From CAYYJM01 sp964471755 (GTDB taxonomy: Bacteria; Planctomycetota; Planctomycetia; Gemmatales; Gemmataceae), in assembly GCA_964471755.1 (NCBI GenBank), contig CAYYJM010000169.1:1-13755 (forward strand): DNA of 13,755 nt, given 5' to 3'. The position numbers were made by a program, and so were the translations under genes. Within the stretch, counting starts at the first letter, position 1. Every line of letters starts with the position of its first letter. The notes beneath the pieces were generated by a model. It did no database searches, was not told the origin of the DNA, and was given only the letters and a program-made list of their open reading frames with translations. Shown here in pieces: positions 1-8,116 of this stretch.

Positions 1-571
1 TCTGACCGCTGGCCAGGCGGGGCAGGAAGCGTTGCTTCTGATCGGGAGTACCGAAGGTGCGGACGGGATCGACGGCACCGATGCAGCCGTGGATGGAGGC
101 GAGGCCGGCGACCATGGCGTCCTGGGTGGCCATGCGCGTCAGGAAGCGGCTGAAGCGTTGAAACGGAGCCCCCTGGCCGCCGAATTTCGGATCGATGAGC
201 ATGCCCCAGTAGCCGACCTGAGCCAGCTCGGCCAGGACGGTGGGGTGGACCTTGTTGTGTTCGTCGTAGATGGTGCCAGCCTGGCGATGGCGACGGACGA
301 CCTCCAGGGAAGCCTGCATGGCGGTGTCGGACGGATGGCTGGCGGCCGGTGTCGGTGGCTGGAAGAGATCGAGTGGCACCTTGCCGTCCCAGACGGCCTT
401 GTGGACGGGGCTGTTGATGGTCTGATACTGGGGCAGGAAGAGTTTTTCGACCTGCTCGTCGGCTTTATCCAGAGCCCCGGTGCGACGAGCTTCCTCCTCG
501 CTCTTGCCGCCCAGGCGGAGGGCGGTTTCGGCGAAGCTCTGGTCGTGTTCAGGCGGGGGTGCGGTACTCAT
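1..571 (-). CDS. Acyl-CoA dehydrogenase, N-terminal part (3' end outside window)
   Basis: The minus strand stays open from an ATG at 571 to the window edge, giving the first 190 residues. Residues about 85-190 look like the helical N-terminal domain of FAD-dependent acyl-CoA dehydrogenases: GYWGMLIDPKFGGQG at 120-134 is the family's 'G..G..IP..YGG.G' signature, and FGTPDQKQRFLPRLASGQ at 173-190 matches the usual 'FGT.EQK..YLP.LASGE'. The family oxidises acyl-CoA to trans-2-enoyl-CoA and passes electrons to ETF. The FAD-binding core and catalytic Glu would lie outside the window. About 80 residues precede the recognisable domain, longer than in short-chain enzymes and closer to the large (about 600 aa) ACADs. 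Start choice: GGAGG (complement of 582-586) lies 10 nt before the ATG. It is divergent from the kinase gene. Substrate chain length cannot be judged from this part. Confidence 0.85.
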   Translation of the reverse strand, partial: MSTAPPPEHDQSFAETALRLGGKSEEEARRTGALDKADEQVEKLFLPQYQTINSPVHKAVWDGKVPLDLFQPPTPAASHPSDTAMQASLEVVRRHRQAGTIYDEHNKVHPTVLAELAQVGYWGMLIDPKFGGQGAPFQRFSRFLTRMATQDAMVAGLASIHGCIGAVDPVRTFGTPDQKQRFLPRLASGQ

Positions 572-636
572 GGCGGAATCGCCTCCAGGAGAGTGATGTC
601 GGGATAACGAACGAACGCCATCTCGCACATATCTCC

Positions 637-642
637 ATTGTA
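637..642 (-). promoter_or_regulatory. Possible -10 box for the acyl-CoA dehydrogenase gene
   Basis: On the minus strand the hexamer TACAAT (5 of 6 with TATAAT) lies about 65 nt before the ATG. I see no convincing -35 at 16-18 nt spacing, so this is only a candidate. It would give a leader of roughly 58 nt that includes the GGAGG ribosome site. Confidence 0.25.
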
Positions 643-721
643 CACGGTGGTCGCCCCGAACGAGCGCGATGCCGAAACGAAAGCTGTCGCAACAAATGCT
701 ATCTGGACGATTTACAGGCGG

Positions 722-735
722 GATTCTGAAGAATC
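722..735. repeat. Perfect short palindrome GATTCT-GA-AGAATC
   Basis: Six-base arms separated by 2 nt, with no mismatch, inside the divergent intergenic region and about 25 nt left of the large inverted repeat. It could be a protein-binding site or a small hairpin. No poly-T follows on either strand, so a terminator is unlikely. Confidence 0.5.
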
Positions 736-744
736 GTTCACCTT

Positions 745-759
745 TTGTCTTTGAGACAA
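745..759. repeat. Small hairpin TTGTCT-TTG-AGACAA abutting the large inverted repeat
   Basis: Perfect 6-bp arms with a 3-nt loop, ending exactly where the left arm of the large repeat begins (760). A comparable small palindrome sits just outside the right arm (909-925), so the two may be outer parts of one repeat element. Confidence 0.45.
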
Positions 760-898
760 CACGGAAAGCGACTCCCTCGCCCCCGGTACTCCGGGGGAGA
801 GGGTTGGGGTGAGGGGGAATGCCTACGAAACCAGCGAAAACGAAGACCCCTCACCCCAACCCCTCTCCCCGGAGTACCGGGGCGAGGGGCTTTCCGTG
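760..898. repeat. Large GC-rich inverted repeat (cruciform-forming intergenic element)
   Basis: The left arm (760-817) and right arm (847-898) are reverse complements over almost the whole 52-nt right arm. There is about a one-base difference near the inner end and a few extra bases in the left arm. The loop is 29 nt. The outer ends share CACGGAAAGC. Each arm also folds on itself: CCCCCGG-TACT-CCGGGGG at 780-797 and CCCCGG-AGTA-CCGGGG at 867-882, so cruciform or clover-like folding is possible. Both strands have short open frames through it that read as Pro/Gly/Arg-rich nonsense, a known artefact of this repeat type. Repeats built on CCCTCACCCCAACCCCTCTCCC are common dispersed intergenic elements in planctomycetes and other bacteria. 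I infer a non-coding repeat, possibly MITE-like, but see no target-site duplication. Confidence 0.8.
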
Positions 899-908
899 CA
901 GCCTCTTT

Positions 909-925
909 GACACAGTCGCTGTGTC
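909..925. repeat. Perfect palindrome GACACAG-TCG-CTGTGTC, candidate operator
   Basis: Two perfect 7-base arms are separated by 3 nt. The left arm overlaps a consensus -35 hexamer TTGACA at 907-912 on the plus strand, pointing toward the kinase gene. No good -10 is visible 16-18 nt downstream, so promoter activity is uncertain. The size and symmetry fit a dimeric regulator's site. It may equally be the outer part of the neighbouring repeat. Nothing further is recognised in 926-1127 before the kinase ribosome site. Confidence 0.45.
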
Positions 926-1127
926 GGCTCACGCTCTGACGACCGGGCTGGCCGCCGAGGTTACCGCTGTCACCCGAGCTTCAGACAAAGCTGTACCAGA
1001 ACCGCAACGCCCGGCCCCGTCTCCACGAGCAGATGCTCGAACCTGGATTTGCCCCCGACCGTTTCACGTTCTACCCTTCAGGAGCGATCCGATTCCTCCG
1101 AGGCCACAAGCCGGCCTCGTCCCGCAG

Positions 1128-1133
1128 AGGAGG
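1128..1133 (+). promoter_or_regulatory. Ribosome binding site AGGAGG that fixes the kinase start
   Basis: AGGAGG lies 8 nt before GTG at 1142. The alternative in-frame start, TTG at 1049, has no such site, so 1142 is preferred. Confidence 0.65.
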
Positions 1134-1141
1134 CCCCTCCG

Positions 1142-3571
1142 GTGGCCGTGCCCGGCACTCTACGCCATGCCAGCGAACCCCTGATCAAGGCTCCCGACGC
1201 GGAGCCGATCCCCGGCTACCGACTGATCGAACCAATCGGCCGGGGCGGCTATGGCGAAGTCTGGAAGTGCGAAGCCCCCGGCGGCCTCCTCAAGGCCATC
1301 AAGTTCGTCCCCGGCAGTGATGGTCTCGACGACGAACCCGGCCCCGCCTCCGAAGAACTCCGCTCCATCCAGTACATCAAGAGCCTTCGCCATCCCTTCC
1401 TGCTCGGCATGGAACGCGTCGAACTAATCGCCGGCGAGCTGGTCATCGTCATGGAACTGGCCGACAGCAGCCTCAAGGACGTCCTCGAACAACGCCGCGA
1501 GGCCGGCCTGGTCGGCCTCGAACGCCGCGAACTCCTCGGCTTCCTCCGTGAAGCCGCCGACGTCCTCGACCTGATCAACGTTCAGCATGGCCTGCAACAC
1601 CTCGACGTCAAGCCCGCCAATCTGTTCGTCGTCTCCGACCACGTCAAGGTCGCCGACTTCGGCCTGGTCAACAGCTTGCAGGATCGCACCGGCTCCCAGT
1701 CCAGCCCCCTCGGCGCAGTCACGCCCACCTACGCCGCCCCGGAACTGTACCGCGGCCAGATCAGCCCCCACTGCGACCAGTACAGCCTCGCCATCGTCTA
1801 CATGGAACTGCTCACCGGCCACCTGCCCTTCCAGGCCAAGAGCGCTCGCCAGCTCGCTCTGCTGCACTCCAGCCAGGAACCCGATCTGGCCCCCCTGCTG
1901 GAAGTGGAACGGCCGATCATCGCCCAGGCTCTCTCGAAGGACCCGGCCGCACGGCACGCCTGCTGCCGGGCTCTGATCGAGGCCCTCGAACAGGTCGGCA
2001 GCCTCGGCGGCGGCCTGCTCGGCTCAGCCGACGCACGCGCCTCCTGGACCGGATCGCTGCCCGACCTGACGCCACTGGGCCTCACCCATCGCAGCACCCA
2101 CGGCGAGACCTGGCAGGCCCGCGACCGCGAGGGCCGGGGCTGGCGCGTCCTCCTCATCCAGGGCATCACCGAACGGTTCCGCGAGGGCGTCGTCCGGCTC
2201 CAGGCCCTGAGTCACGAGCGCCTGGCTCCCGCGCGCCTGCTGCGCGGCGAACAGGGCGAACTGATCCTCGCCCAGCAGACCGGCGAAGGCTCTCTGAACA
2301 ATCGCTTTCTGATCGAGAAGCAACGCGGCAACAAGGGCCTTCAGCGCGGCCCCCTGCTCGCCTGGCTGGCCCAGGCGGCCGAGGCGCTCGACGAACTGGC
2401 CCGTGGCGGCGTGCCACATCTCGGCCTGTCGCCCCGGCACCTGTTCCTGCGCAAGGACCAGATCTGGATCGCCGATCATGGCCTGGTGCCCCTGCTCGGT
2501 CTGCCACCCGCGCCGCGCTATGCCGCTCCCGAGGTCGTCCAGGGACGCGGCACCGGAGCCAGCGACGTCTATAGCCTGGCCTGCGTCTATCAGGAGATGC
2601 TGACCGGCGTTCACCCGCTGACCGGTCGTCGGCTCGATCAGCCGAACCTTGGTCCGCTGCCGGCCTGCGACCTGGATCTGATCCAGTCGGCCCTGAGCCT
2701 CGATCCGACCCGGCGGCCAATCGACTGCCGCGAACTGATCGCCGGCCTGGAGGCGCTGTCGCCCTCGAAACAGCTGCAACTCTCGCAGGCCGCCCGTGAG
2801 GCCGAGGCGCGCGAAGAGGCCACGCCGACGCGGATCGACGTGGGTCTGAACGGCCAGCGCCGGGCCCTCCGCGACCTGATCACCGAGGTCGCCGACACCG
2901 CTCCCGACCACGTCGCCGATCGCTGGCAACTGACACCCAATGGTCTGCTGTCGTTGTTCAGCGTCTTCCCGGCTCCCCTGCCGCGCCAGAATGTCCGCGC
3001 TCTGTTCGACGCCTTCTGTCAGAAGTGGAACGGCAAGACGGCGATGGGATGCGAGACGAGCCTGATCTTCGAGCTGTCCGATCGACGGCCGTTCTGGCGG
3101 CGCTGGCTGGGTCGGCCGCTGACCCTGACGGTCGAGTTGACCTGGCAGCCGGCCACGCCGCCGCTCTCGCTGCAACCGGAGATCCGCGCCAGTGTTCGCG
3201 GCCGCTGCCTGCGCGGCGACGAACAGGCCCTGCTGCGCGAACTCGGACCGATCCTGATGGACGATCTGCGTGCCAGCGTCCAGGCGGTGCCGGATCGTCG
3301 CGCCGAGAAGCGAATCCTGTTCACTCGCCCCTTGCAGGCGAGCCTGGTGTTCGACACCGACGACACGCTGCACCACATCGAGGCCCAGGGCAAGGATCTG
3401 TCCCTGACCGGCGTCGGCCTGTTTCTGCCGCCGATCGAGCCGGGCACGCTGGTGCAGATCAACCTGACAAGTACGAGCCGACCGCGGCCGGTGGTCCTCG
3501 CCGGCCGCTGCGTCCGCGTCCGCCCAGTCGATGAGGGCCGCTACGAGGCCGGCTTCCTGCTCGACGGCTGA
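1142..3571 (+). CDS. Ser/Thr protein kinase - pseudokinase - PilZ fusion protein
   Basis: An 809-aa cytoplasmic signalling protein from GTG 1142; a TTG at 1049 would add 31 residues. Domain 1 (about 25-285) is an intact Hanks-type kinase: Gly loop GRGGYGEV 33-40, ATP lysine K54, helix-C Glu 71/72, catalytic loop HLDVKPAN 153-160 (D155, K157, N160), DFG 172-174, APE 199-201, D212. Domain 2 (about 309-539) keeps the kinase fold signature (YAAPE 460-464, DVYSL 475-479), but the catalytic loop reads HLGLSPRH (426-433), replacing the catalytic Asp, Lys and Asn, DFG is DHG (445-447), and there is no clear ATP lysine. It should be a pseudokinase. Residues about 540-718 are unassigned. The C-terminus (about 719-809) is PilZ, with both c-di-GMP motifs: RAEKR (720-724) and DLSLTG (752-757). 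No membrane segment is visible. It faces the DUF1501 gene convergently across 29 bp. I infer kinase control by c-di-GMP; the substrate is unknown. Confidence 0.9.
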   Translation: MAVPGTLRHASEPLIKAPDAEPIPGYRLIEPIGRGGYGEVWKCEAPGGLLKAIKFVPGSDGLDDEPGPASEELRSIQYIKSLRHPFLLGMERVELIAGELVIVMELADSSLKDVLEQRREAGLVGLERRELLGFLREAADVLDLINVQHGLQHLDVKPANLFVVSDHVKVADFGLVNSLQDRTGSQSSPLGAVTPTYAAPELYRGQISPHCDQYSLAIVYMELLTGHLPFQAKSARQLALLHSSQEPDLAPLLEVERPIIAQALSKDPAARHACCRALIEALEQVGSLGGGLLGSADARASWTGSLPDLTPLGLTHRSTHGETWQARDREGRGWRVLLIQGITERFREGVVRLQALSHERLAPARLLRGEQGELILAQQTGEGSLNNRFLIEKQRGNKGLQRGPLLAWLAQAAEALDELARGGVPHLGLSPRHLFLRKDQIWIADHGLVPLLGLPPAPRYAAPEVVQGRGTGASDVYSLACVYQEMLTGVHPLTGRRLDQPNLGPLPACDLDLIQSALSLDPTRRPIDCRELIAGLEALSPSKQLQLSQAAREAEAREEATPTRIDVGLNGQRRALRDLITEVADTAPDHVADRWQLTPNGLLSLFSVFPAPLPRQNVRALFDAFCQKWNGKTAMGCETSLIFELSDRRPFWRRWLGRPLTLTVELTWQPATPPLSLQPEIRASVRGRCLRGDEQALLRELGPILMDDLRASVQAVPDRRAEKRILFTRPLQASLVFDTDDTLHHIEAQGKDLSLTGVGLFLPPIEPGTLVQINLTSTSRPRPVVLAGRCVRVRPVDEGRYEAGFLLDG

Positions 3572-3576
3572 ACACC

Positions 3577-3591
3577 GCTCCCGACCGGAGC
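3577..3591. terminator. Possible shared terminator hairpin between convergent genes
   Basis: GCTCC-CGACC-GGAGC, a perfect 5-bp GC-rich stem with a 5-nt loop, lies in the 29-bp gap between the stops of the kinase and DUF1501 genes. There is no T-run on either side, so intrinsic termination would be weak. Position is the main argument. Confidence 0.3.
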
Positions 3592-3600
3592 CATCTCCAA

Positions 3601-5043
<1,443 letters not shown>

Positions 5044-5069
5044 GGTCGCTCTCCGTCATTGGGGGTGGT

Positions 5070-5525
5070 TCACGTTCCCGTGTAGCTGGCGTTGACGGTC
5101 AACTCGACAGCCTCCCGGGCACCGAGGAAAAGCGTGTCGAAGTATTCCAGGAAGCCGGCAAAGCCGAGCAACGGCATGTTGAGGGGGGCGCTCGTGAACC
5201 CGACCCAGGCTTGCCAGACGCGCTGTTCCTGGTGGTCGGCGATCCTCAAGGTGACCGGGGCATACCAGAGCTGAGCTGTCGCTCGCAGTGCCGTTCCCGC
5301 CTGACCGGTCGGCGCTCCGCTGGGCGTGATCCCGATCCGCTGGGCGCAGGACTCAGGAAAGACCGTGTCGTCCGCTCCCGTGTCGAGCCGCGCATCCCGG
5401 ACAAGCACGCCGTGCGGCCCGGTCAACGTTACGCCGATGATCGGGCGCGGGCGCTGCCGACGGCCACGCAAGGAGGCAACCGCATGCGGCATGTTCACCA
5501 TGAGGTAGTTGAACCGCATGGTCAT
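5070..5525 (-). CDS. Retropepsin-like aspartic protease (clan AA), single domain
   Basis: A 151-aa protein. The core is RPIIGVTLTGPHG (27-39), then the active-site motif DTGADDTVFP at 48-57 with catalytic Asp48, then a second hydrophobic-Gly element MPLLGFAGFLEYFD (117-130), as in bacterial clan AA proteases. One Asp per chain means the enzyme must act as a homodimer, like retroviral proteases. There is no clear signal peptide or membrane segment, so it is probably cytoplasmic. The gene starts inside the stop of the upstream 84-aa gene (ATGA overlap, 4 nt), showing translational coupling and a likely shared function. A second ATG two codons later (5519) is an alternative start. The natural substrate is unknown. 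Identification as retropepsin-like is firm; a role in processing the adjacent secreted proteins is speculation. Confidence 0.85.
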   Translation of the reverse strand: MTMRFNYLMVNMPHAVASLRGRRQRPRPIIGVTLTGPHGVLVRDARLDTGADDTVFPESCAQRIGITPSGAPTGQAGTALRATAQLWYAPVTLRIADHQEQRVWQAWVGFTSAPLNMPLLGFAGFLEYFDTLFLGAREAVELTVNASYTGT

Positions 5526-5776
5526 AATTGGCTACCGATCTCCACAGGATCGACGAATGAAACGACGTACCCGTCGGTCGGCAACCCCTGCTCGTCGAGC
5601 AGTCGATCGAGTTCCAGTGCGTCGGCGTGATGGGCGATGATCCGGGTTCCGTCCAGGCTCCAGGCAACGTAGCAGTTCGCGTACGGAACCAGCATCTCCG
5701 CCGTGAACCGGTTGCGGTTTCGTACATGCAGGTTCCAGTCCAGTTTCGGGGCTGGCAACTGGCCGCTGTCGTTCAT
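5522..5776 (-). CDS. Small DUF5678-like protein, partner of the retropepsin
   Basis: An 84-aa protein. Residues about 32-76 resemble the small DUF5678 fold: an aromatic 'YVAWSLDGTRIIAHH' strand pair (36-50), a helix with acidic residues (ADALELDRLLDEQG, 51-64) and a closing strand YVVSFVDP (70-77). The function is unknown. Such small proteins are often encoded directly before a clan AA aspartic protease, and here the stop overlaps the protease ATG by 4 nt. The ribosome site is very strong: AAAGGAGG in front of TTGAA and then ATG 5776 (AGGAGG is the complement of 5782-5787). It is tempting to see it as substrate, cofactor or inhibitor of the protease, but nothing in the sequence decides this. 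Family assignment rests on pattern only. Confidence 0.7.
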   Translation of the reverse strand: MNDSGQLPAPKLDWNLHVRNRNRFTAEMLVPYANCYVAWSLDGTRIIAHHADALELDRLLDEQGLPTDGYVVSFVDPVEIGSQL

Positions 5777-5793
5777 TTCAACCTCCTTTCCTG

Positions 5794-5821
5794 AGCGGAT
5801 GGTTCCTTCATTCTATCCGCT
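5794..5821. repeat. Inverted repeat AGCGGAT-N14-ATCCGCT between the cytochrome-type gene and the protease cassette
   Basis: Perfect 7-bp arms (5794-5800 and 5815-5821) with a 14-nt loop fill most of the 51-nt gap between the stop of the DUF1553 gene (5828) and the ATG at 5776. Candidate roles are a weak terminator or processing hairpin, or an operator for the downstream cassette. No U-tract follows on the minus strand. Confidence 0.45.
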
Positions 5822-5827
5822 ACCAGG

Positions 5828-8116
5828 TCAATCCACGAACGCGAACTCGTTGGCCAGCAGCAGCACCTGGGCATACTGCTGCCATGCCGTCAGGCCCTTC
5901 TCGATCTTGCCGCCCACGGCCTGGACGAAACCAACACCCAGACGCACCTCGTCGGCATCGGCATCGCGACCGAATGCCAGCCGGTACATCGCTTGCACCC
6001 GCGCCGCCGGGTCGGTCACGCCGGCCACTTCCGCCCGCGCGACGAACGCCTTCGCCTGCTCGACGGCGAACGGACTGTTCAGCAGGAAGAGCGCCTGCTG
6101 TGGCACCGTCGTCGTGTAGCGCTGCTGCGTCGAGGTGTCGGGGCTGGCGAAGTCGAACGTGCGGAAGACGCCCGGCAGATTCTGCCGCTCGATGAAGGCG
6201 TACACCGTCCGGCGCGGTGGCGAGGGCACCCGCGTGATGTCCACGGCCGGGCCGCCCATCGTCCGATCGAGCCGGCCCGATACGGTCAGCAGGCTATCAC
6301 GCAGGGCCTCCAACTCCAGACGCCGACGGTTCTGCCGCCACAGGAACTGATTCTCCGGATCAAGCGCGGCCCCCTCCGGCCGCGATGCGCTCGCCTGCCG
6401 ATACGTGGCGGACTGCACGATCAGGCGATGCAGCGCCTTGACCGACCAGCCGTCCGCGACGAATCGCCACGCGAGCCAGTCGAGCAACTCGGGATGCGTC
6501 GGCGGCTCGCCCCGACTGCCGAAGTCGCCCGGCGTGCGCACGAGTCCCTGGCCGAAATGGTGCATCCAGACACGGTTAACCATCACCCGTGCTGTCAGCG
6601 GATTGTCAGTCGAGGCGATGGCCCGGGCAAGTTCGAGCCGACCGCTGCCCCTGGTGAACGGCTTGCGATCCGGTGTGAGAACTTCGAGGAACTGTCGCGG
6701 CACGCGCGGCCCACGATTGTTCGGATTGCCGCGCACGAAGAGCTGGGCATCGCCGGGCCGGGGCACGTCGTTCAGCACCATGCCGCGCGGCGGAGCCGAC
6801 TTCGAGCTGGCCTTCCACTCCTCGACCTTCTTCTGCAGCGCCTGTAAGCGGTTGCGGAGTTCACGGTTCTTCGCGTCCAGGCCGGTCTTGTTCTTCGCCC
6901 GGAATTCGTCTGCCGCCTGCTGACGTTTCGCCAGCTCGGCCTGGAACGCCTTCACCTCGGCCGTCTCCTCGGGCGTCTCCAGCAGGGGCAGATCCTTCGG
7001 CTCGACCGATGCGGCGAACACGCCGTAGAGCGAGTAGTAATCCTTCTGCGGAATCGGGTCGAACTTGTGATCGTGACAGCGAGCGCAGGCCACCGTCAGA
7101 CCCTGGAGGCCGCGCGTCACCACGTCGATCCGATCGTCGATGATGTCGTGCGTGTTGTTCAGGAAACGTCGGCCCAGGGTCAGGAAGCCCATCGCCGCCA
7201 GTGACGACGGATCGTCACCGAGATCGAGCTGGTCGGCGGCCAACTGCTCCAGGATGAAGCGGTCGTACGGCCGATCGCTGTTGAACGCCTCGACGACGTA
7301 GTCGCGGTAGGTGTAGGCGTAGGGGTAGCGGCGCTCCTCCTGGAAGACGTAGCCCTTGGTGTCGGCATAGCGAGCGACGTCGAGCCAGTGTCGGCCCCAG
7401 CGTTCGCCGTAGGCCGGCGACGCCAGCAGTCGCTCGACGACGCGCTCGTAGGCATCGGGTCGCGTGTCGGCCACGAAGGCGTCGATCTCCGCCGCGGTCG
7501 GTGGCAGGCCGGTCAGGTCGAACGTCAGCCGGCGCAGCAGCGTTCGCCGATCGGCTTCTGGCGATGCTTCCAGCCCCTTCGCGGCGAGCTTCGCCTGGAC
7601 GAACGCATCGATCGGGTTTCGGATCACGGCCTTCGGATTGGGGATCACCGGTGGTGTCGGATGGGCGACCGGCCGGAAGGCCCAGTGACTGCTGCGCCAG
7701 TCGGCCACGGTCTTCGGCGTACTCGGCTGACCGGCATCGTCCGGGAAGGGAGCGCCGAGGCGGACCCAGGTCGTCAGCTGCTCGATGGCCGCATCGGAGA
7801 GCTTTTTCTTCGGTGGCATCTTGATGTCACCCTGATGACGGACCAGTTCGAGCAACCGGCTCCGCGCGGGGTCCTTGGTGGAGACGATGGCTCCGTTGTC
7901 GCCGCCCTGGAGGAACCCGGTTCGGGTGTCCAGACGCAGGCCGCCCATCTGCTTCTTCGGCCCGTGGCAGCTCACGCAGTGTTCGGCGAACAGCGGTCGG
8001 ATGTGCTTCTCGAAATACTCGACGCCTTCGGCCGTGGCCTTCGCCGGAGCCGGTTGCTCGGCCCGCACCGCTCCGGTCAGGAGAACGCCGACGAGGATCG
8101 TGAGAGTGCAGCGCAT
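5828..8116 (-). CDS. Secreted PSCyt1-DUF1549-DUF1553 protein (planctomycete cytochrome type)
   Basis: A 762-aa protein. It starts with a Sec signal peptide (about 1-19, MRCTLTILVGVLLTGAVRA). The planctomycete cytochrome C domain (about 30-125) carries heme motif CVSCH at 47-51 and a possible axial Met in KMPPKK (M100). DUF1549 (about 167-373) contains LTFDLTGLPPT (197-207), YGERWGRHWLDVARYADT (236-253) and a second CxxCH, CARCH at 344-348. Residues about 378-440 are charged and probably coiled-coil. DUF1553 (about 487-755) contains NPLTARVMVNRVWMHHFG (505-522). Such proteins are paralogous families nearly confined to planctomycetes and relatives. They are thought to be surface or periplasmic and their reaction is unknown. 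It is at the short end for the family and lacks an added LamG or Ig-like domain. It begins the minus-strand run, with DUF1501 as usual partner. AGGA 8 nt before ATG 8116 is a modest ribosome site. Confidence 0.93.
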   Translation of the reverse strand: MRCTLTILVGVLLTGAVRAEQPAPAKATAEGVEYFEKHIRPLFAEHCVSCHGPKKQMGGLRLDTRTGFLQGGDNGAIVSTKDPARSRLLELVRHQGDIKMPPKKKLSDAAIEQLTTWVRLGAPFPDDAGQPSTPKTVADWRSSHWAFRPVAHPTPPVIPNPKAVIRNPIDAFVQAKLAAKGLEASPEADRRTLLRRLTFDLTGLPPTAAEIDAFVADTRPDAYERVVERLLASPAYGERWGRHWLDVARYADTKGYVFQEERRYPYAYTYRDYVVEAFNSDRPYDRFILEQLAADQLDLGDDPSSLAAMGFLTLGRRFLNNTHDIIDDRIDVVTRGLQGLTVACARCHDHKFDPIPQKDYYSLYGVFAASVEPKDLPLLETPEETAEVKAFQAELAKRQQAADEFRAKNKTGLDAKNRELRNRLQALQKKVEEWKASSKSAPPRGMVLNDVPRPGDAQLFVRGNPNNRGPRVPRQFLEVLTPDRKPFTRGSGRLELARAIASTDNPLTARVMVNRVWMHHFGQGLVRTPGDFGSRGEPPTHPELLDWLAWRFVADGWSVKALHRLIVQSATYRQASASRPEGAALDPENQFLWRQNRRRLELEALRDSLLTVSGRLDRTMGGPAVDITRVPSPPRRTVYAFIERQNLPGVFRTFDFASPDTSTQQRYTTTVPQQALFLLNSPFAVEQAKAFVARAEVAGVTDPAARVQAMYRLAFGRDADADEVRLGVGFVQAVGGKIEKGLTAWQQYAQVLLLANEFAFVD

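Noticed and set aside
32..607. 191-aa plus-strand frame at the left edge
   Set aside because: The opposite strand encodes a recognisable acyl-CoA dehydrogenase with a ribosome site. The plus-strand frame is its antisense shadow.
738..939. Two 64-aa frames on opposite strands in the intergenic region
   Set aside because: Both read through the large inverted repeat and give Pro/Gly/Arg-rich peptides typical of this repeat. No ribosome site or domain.
1049..1141. TTG start for the kinase gene, adding 31 residues
   Set aside because: The added segment has no conserved feature and no ribosome site, while AGGAGG sits 8 nt before GTG 1142.
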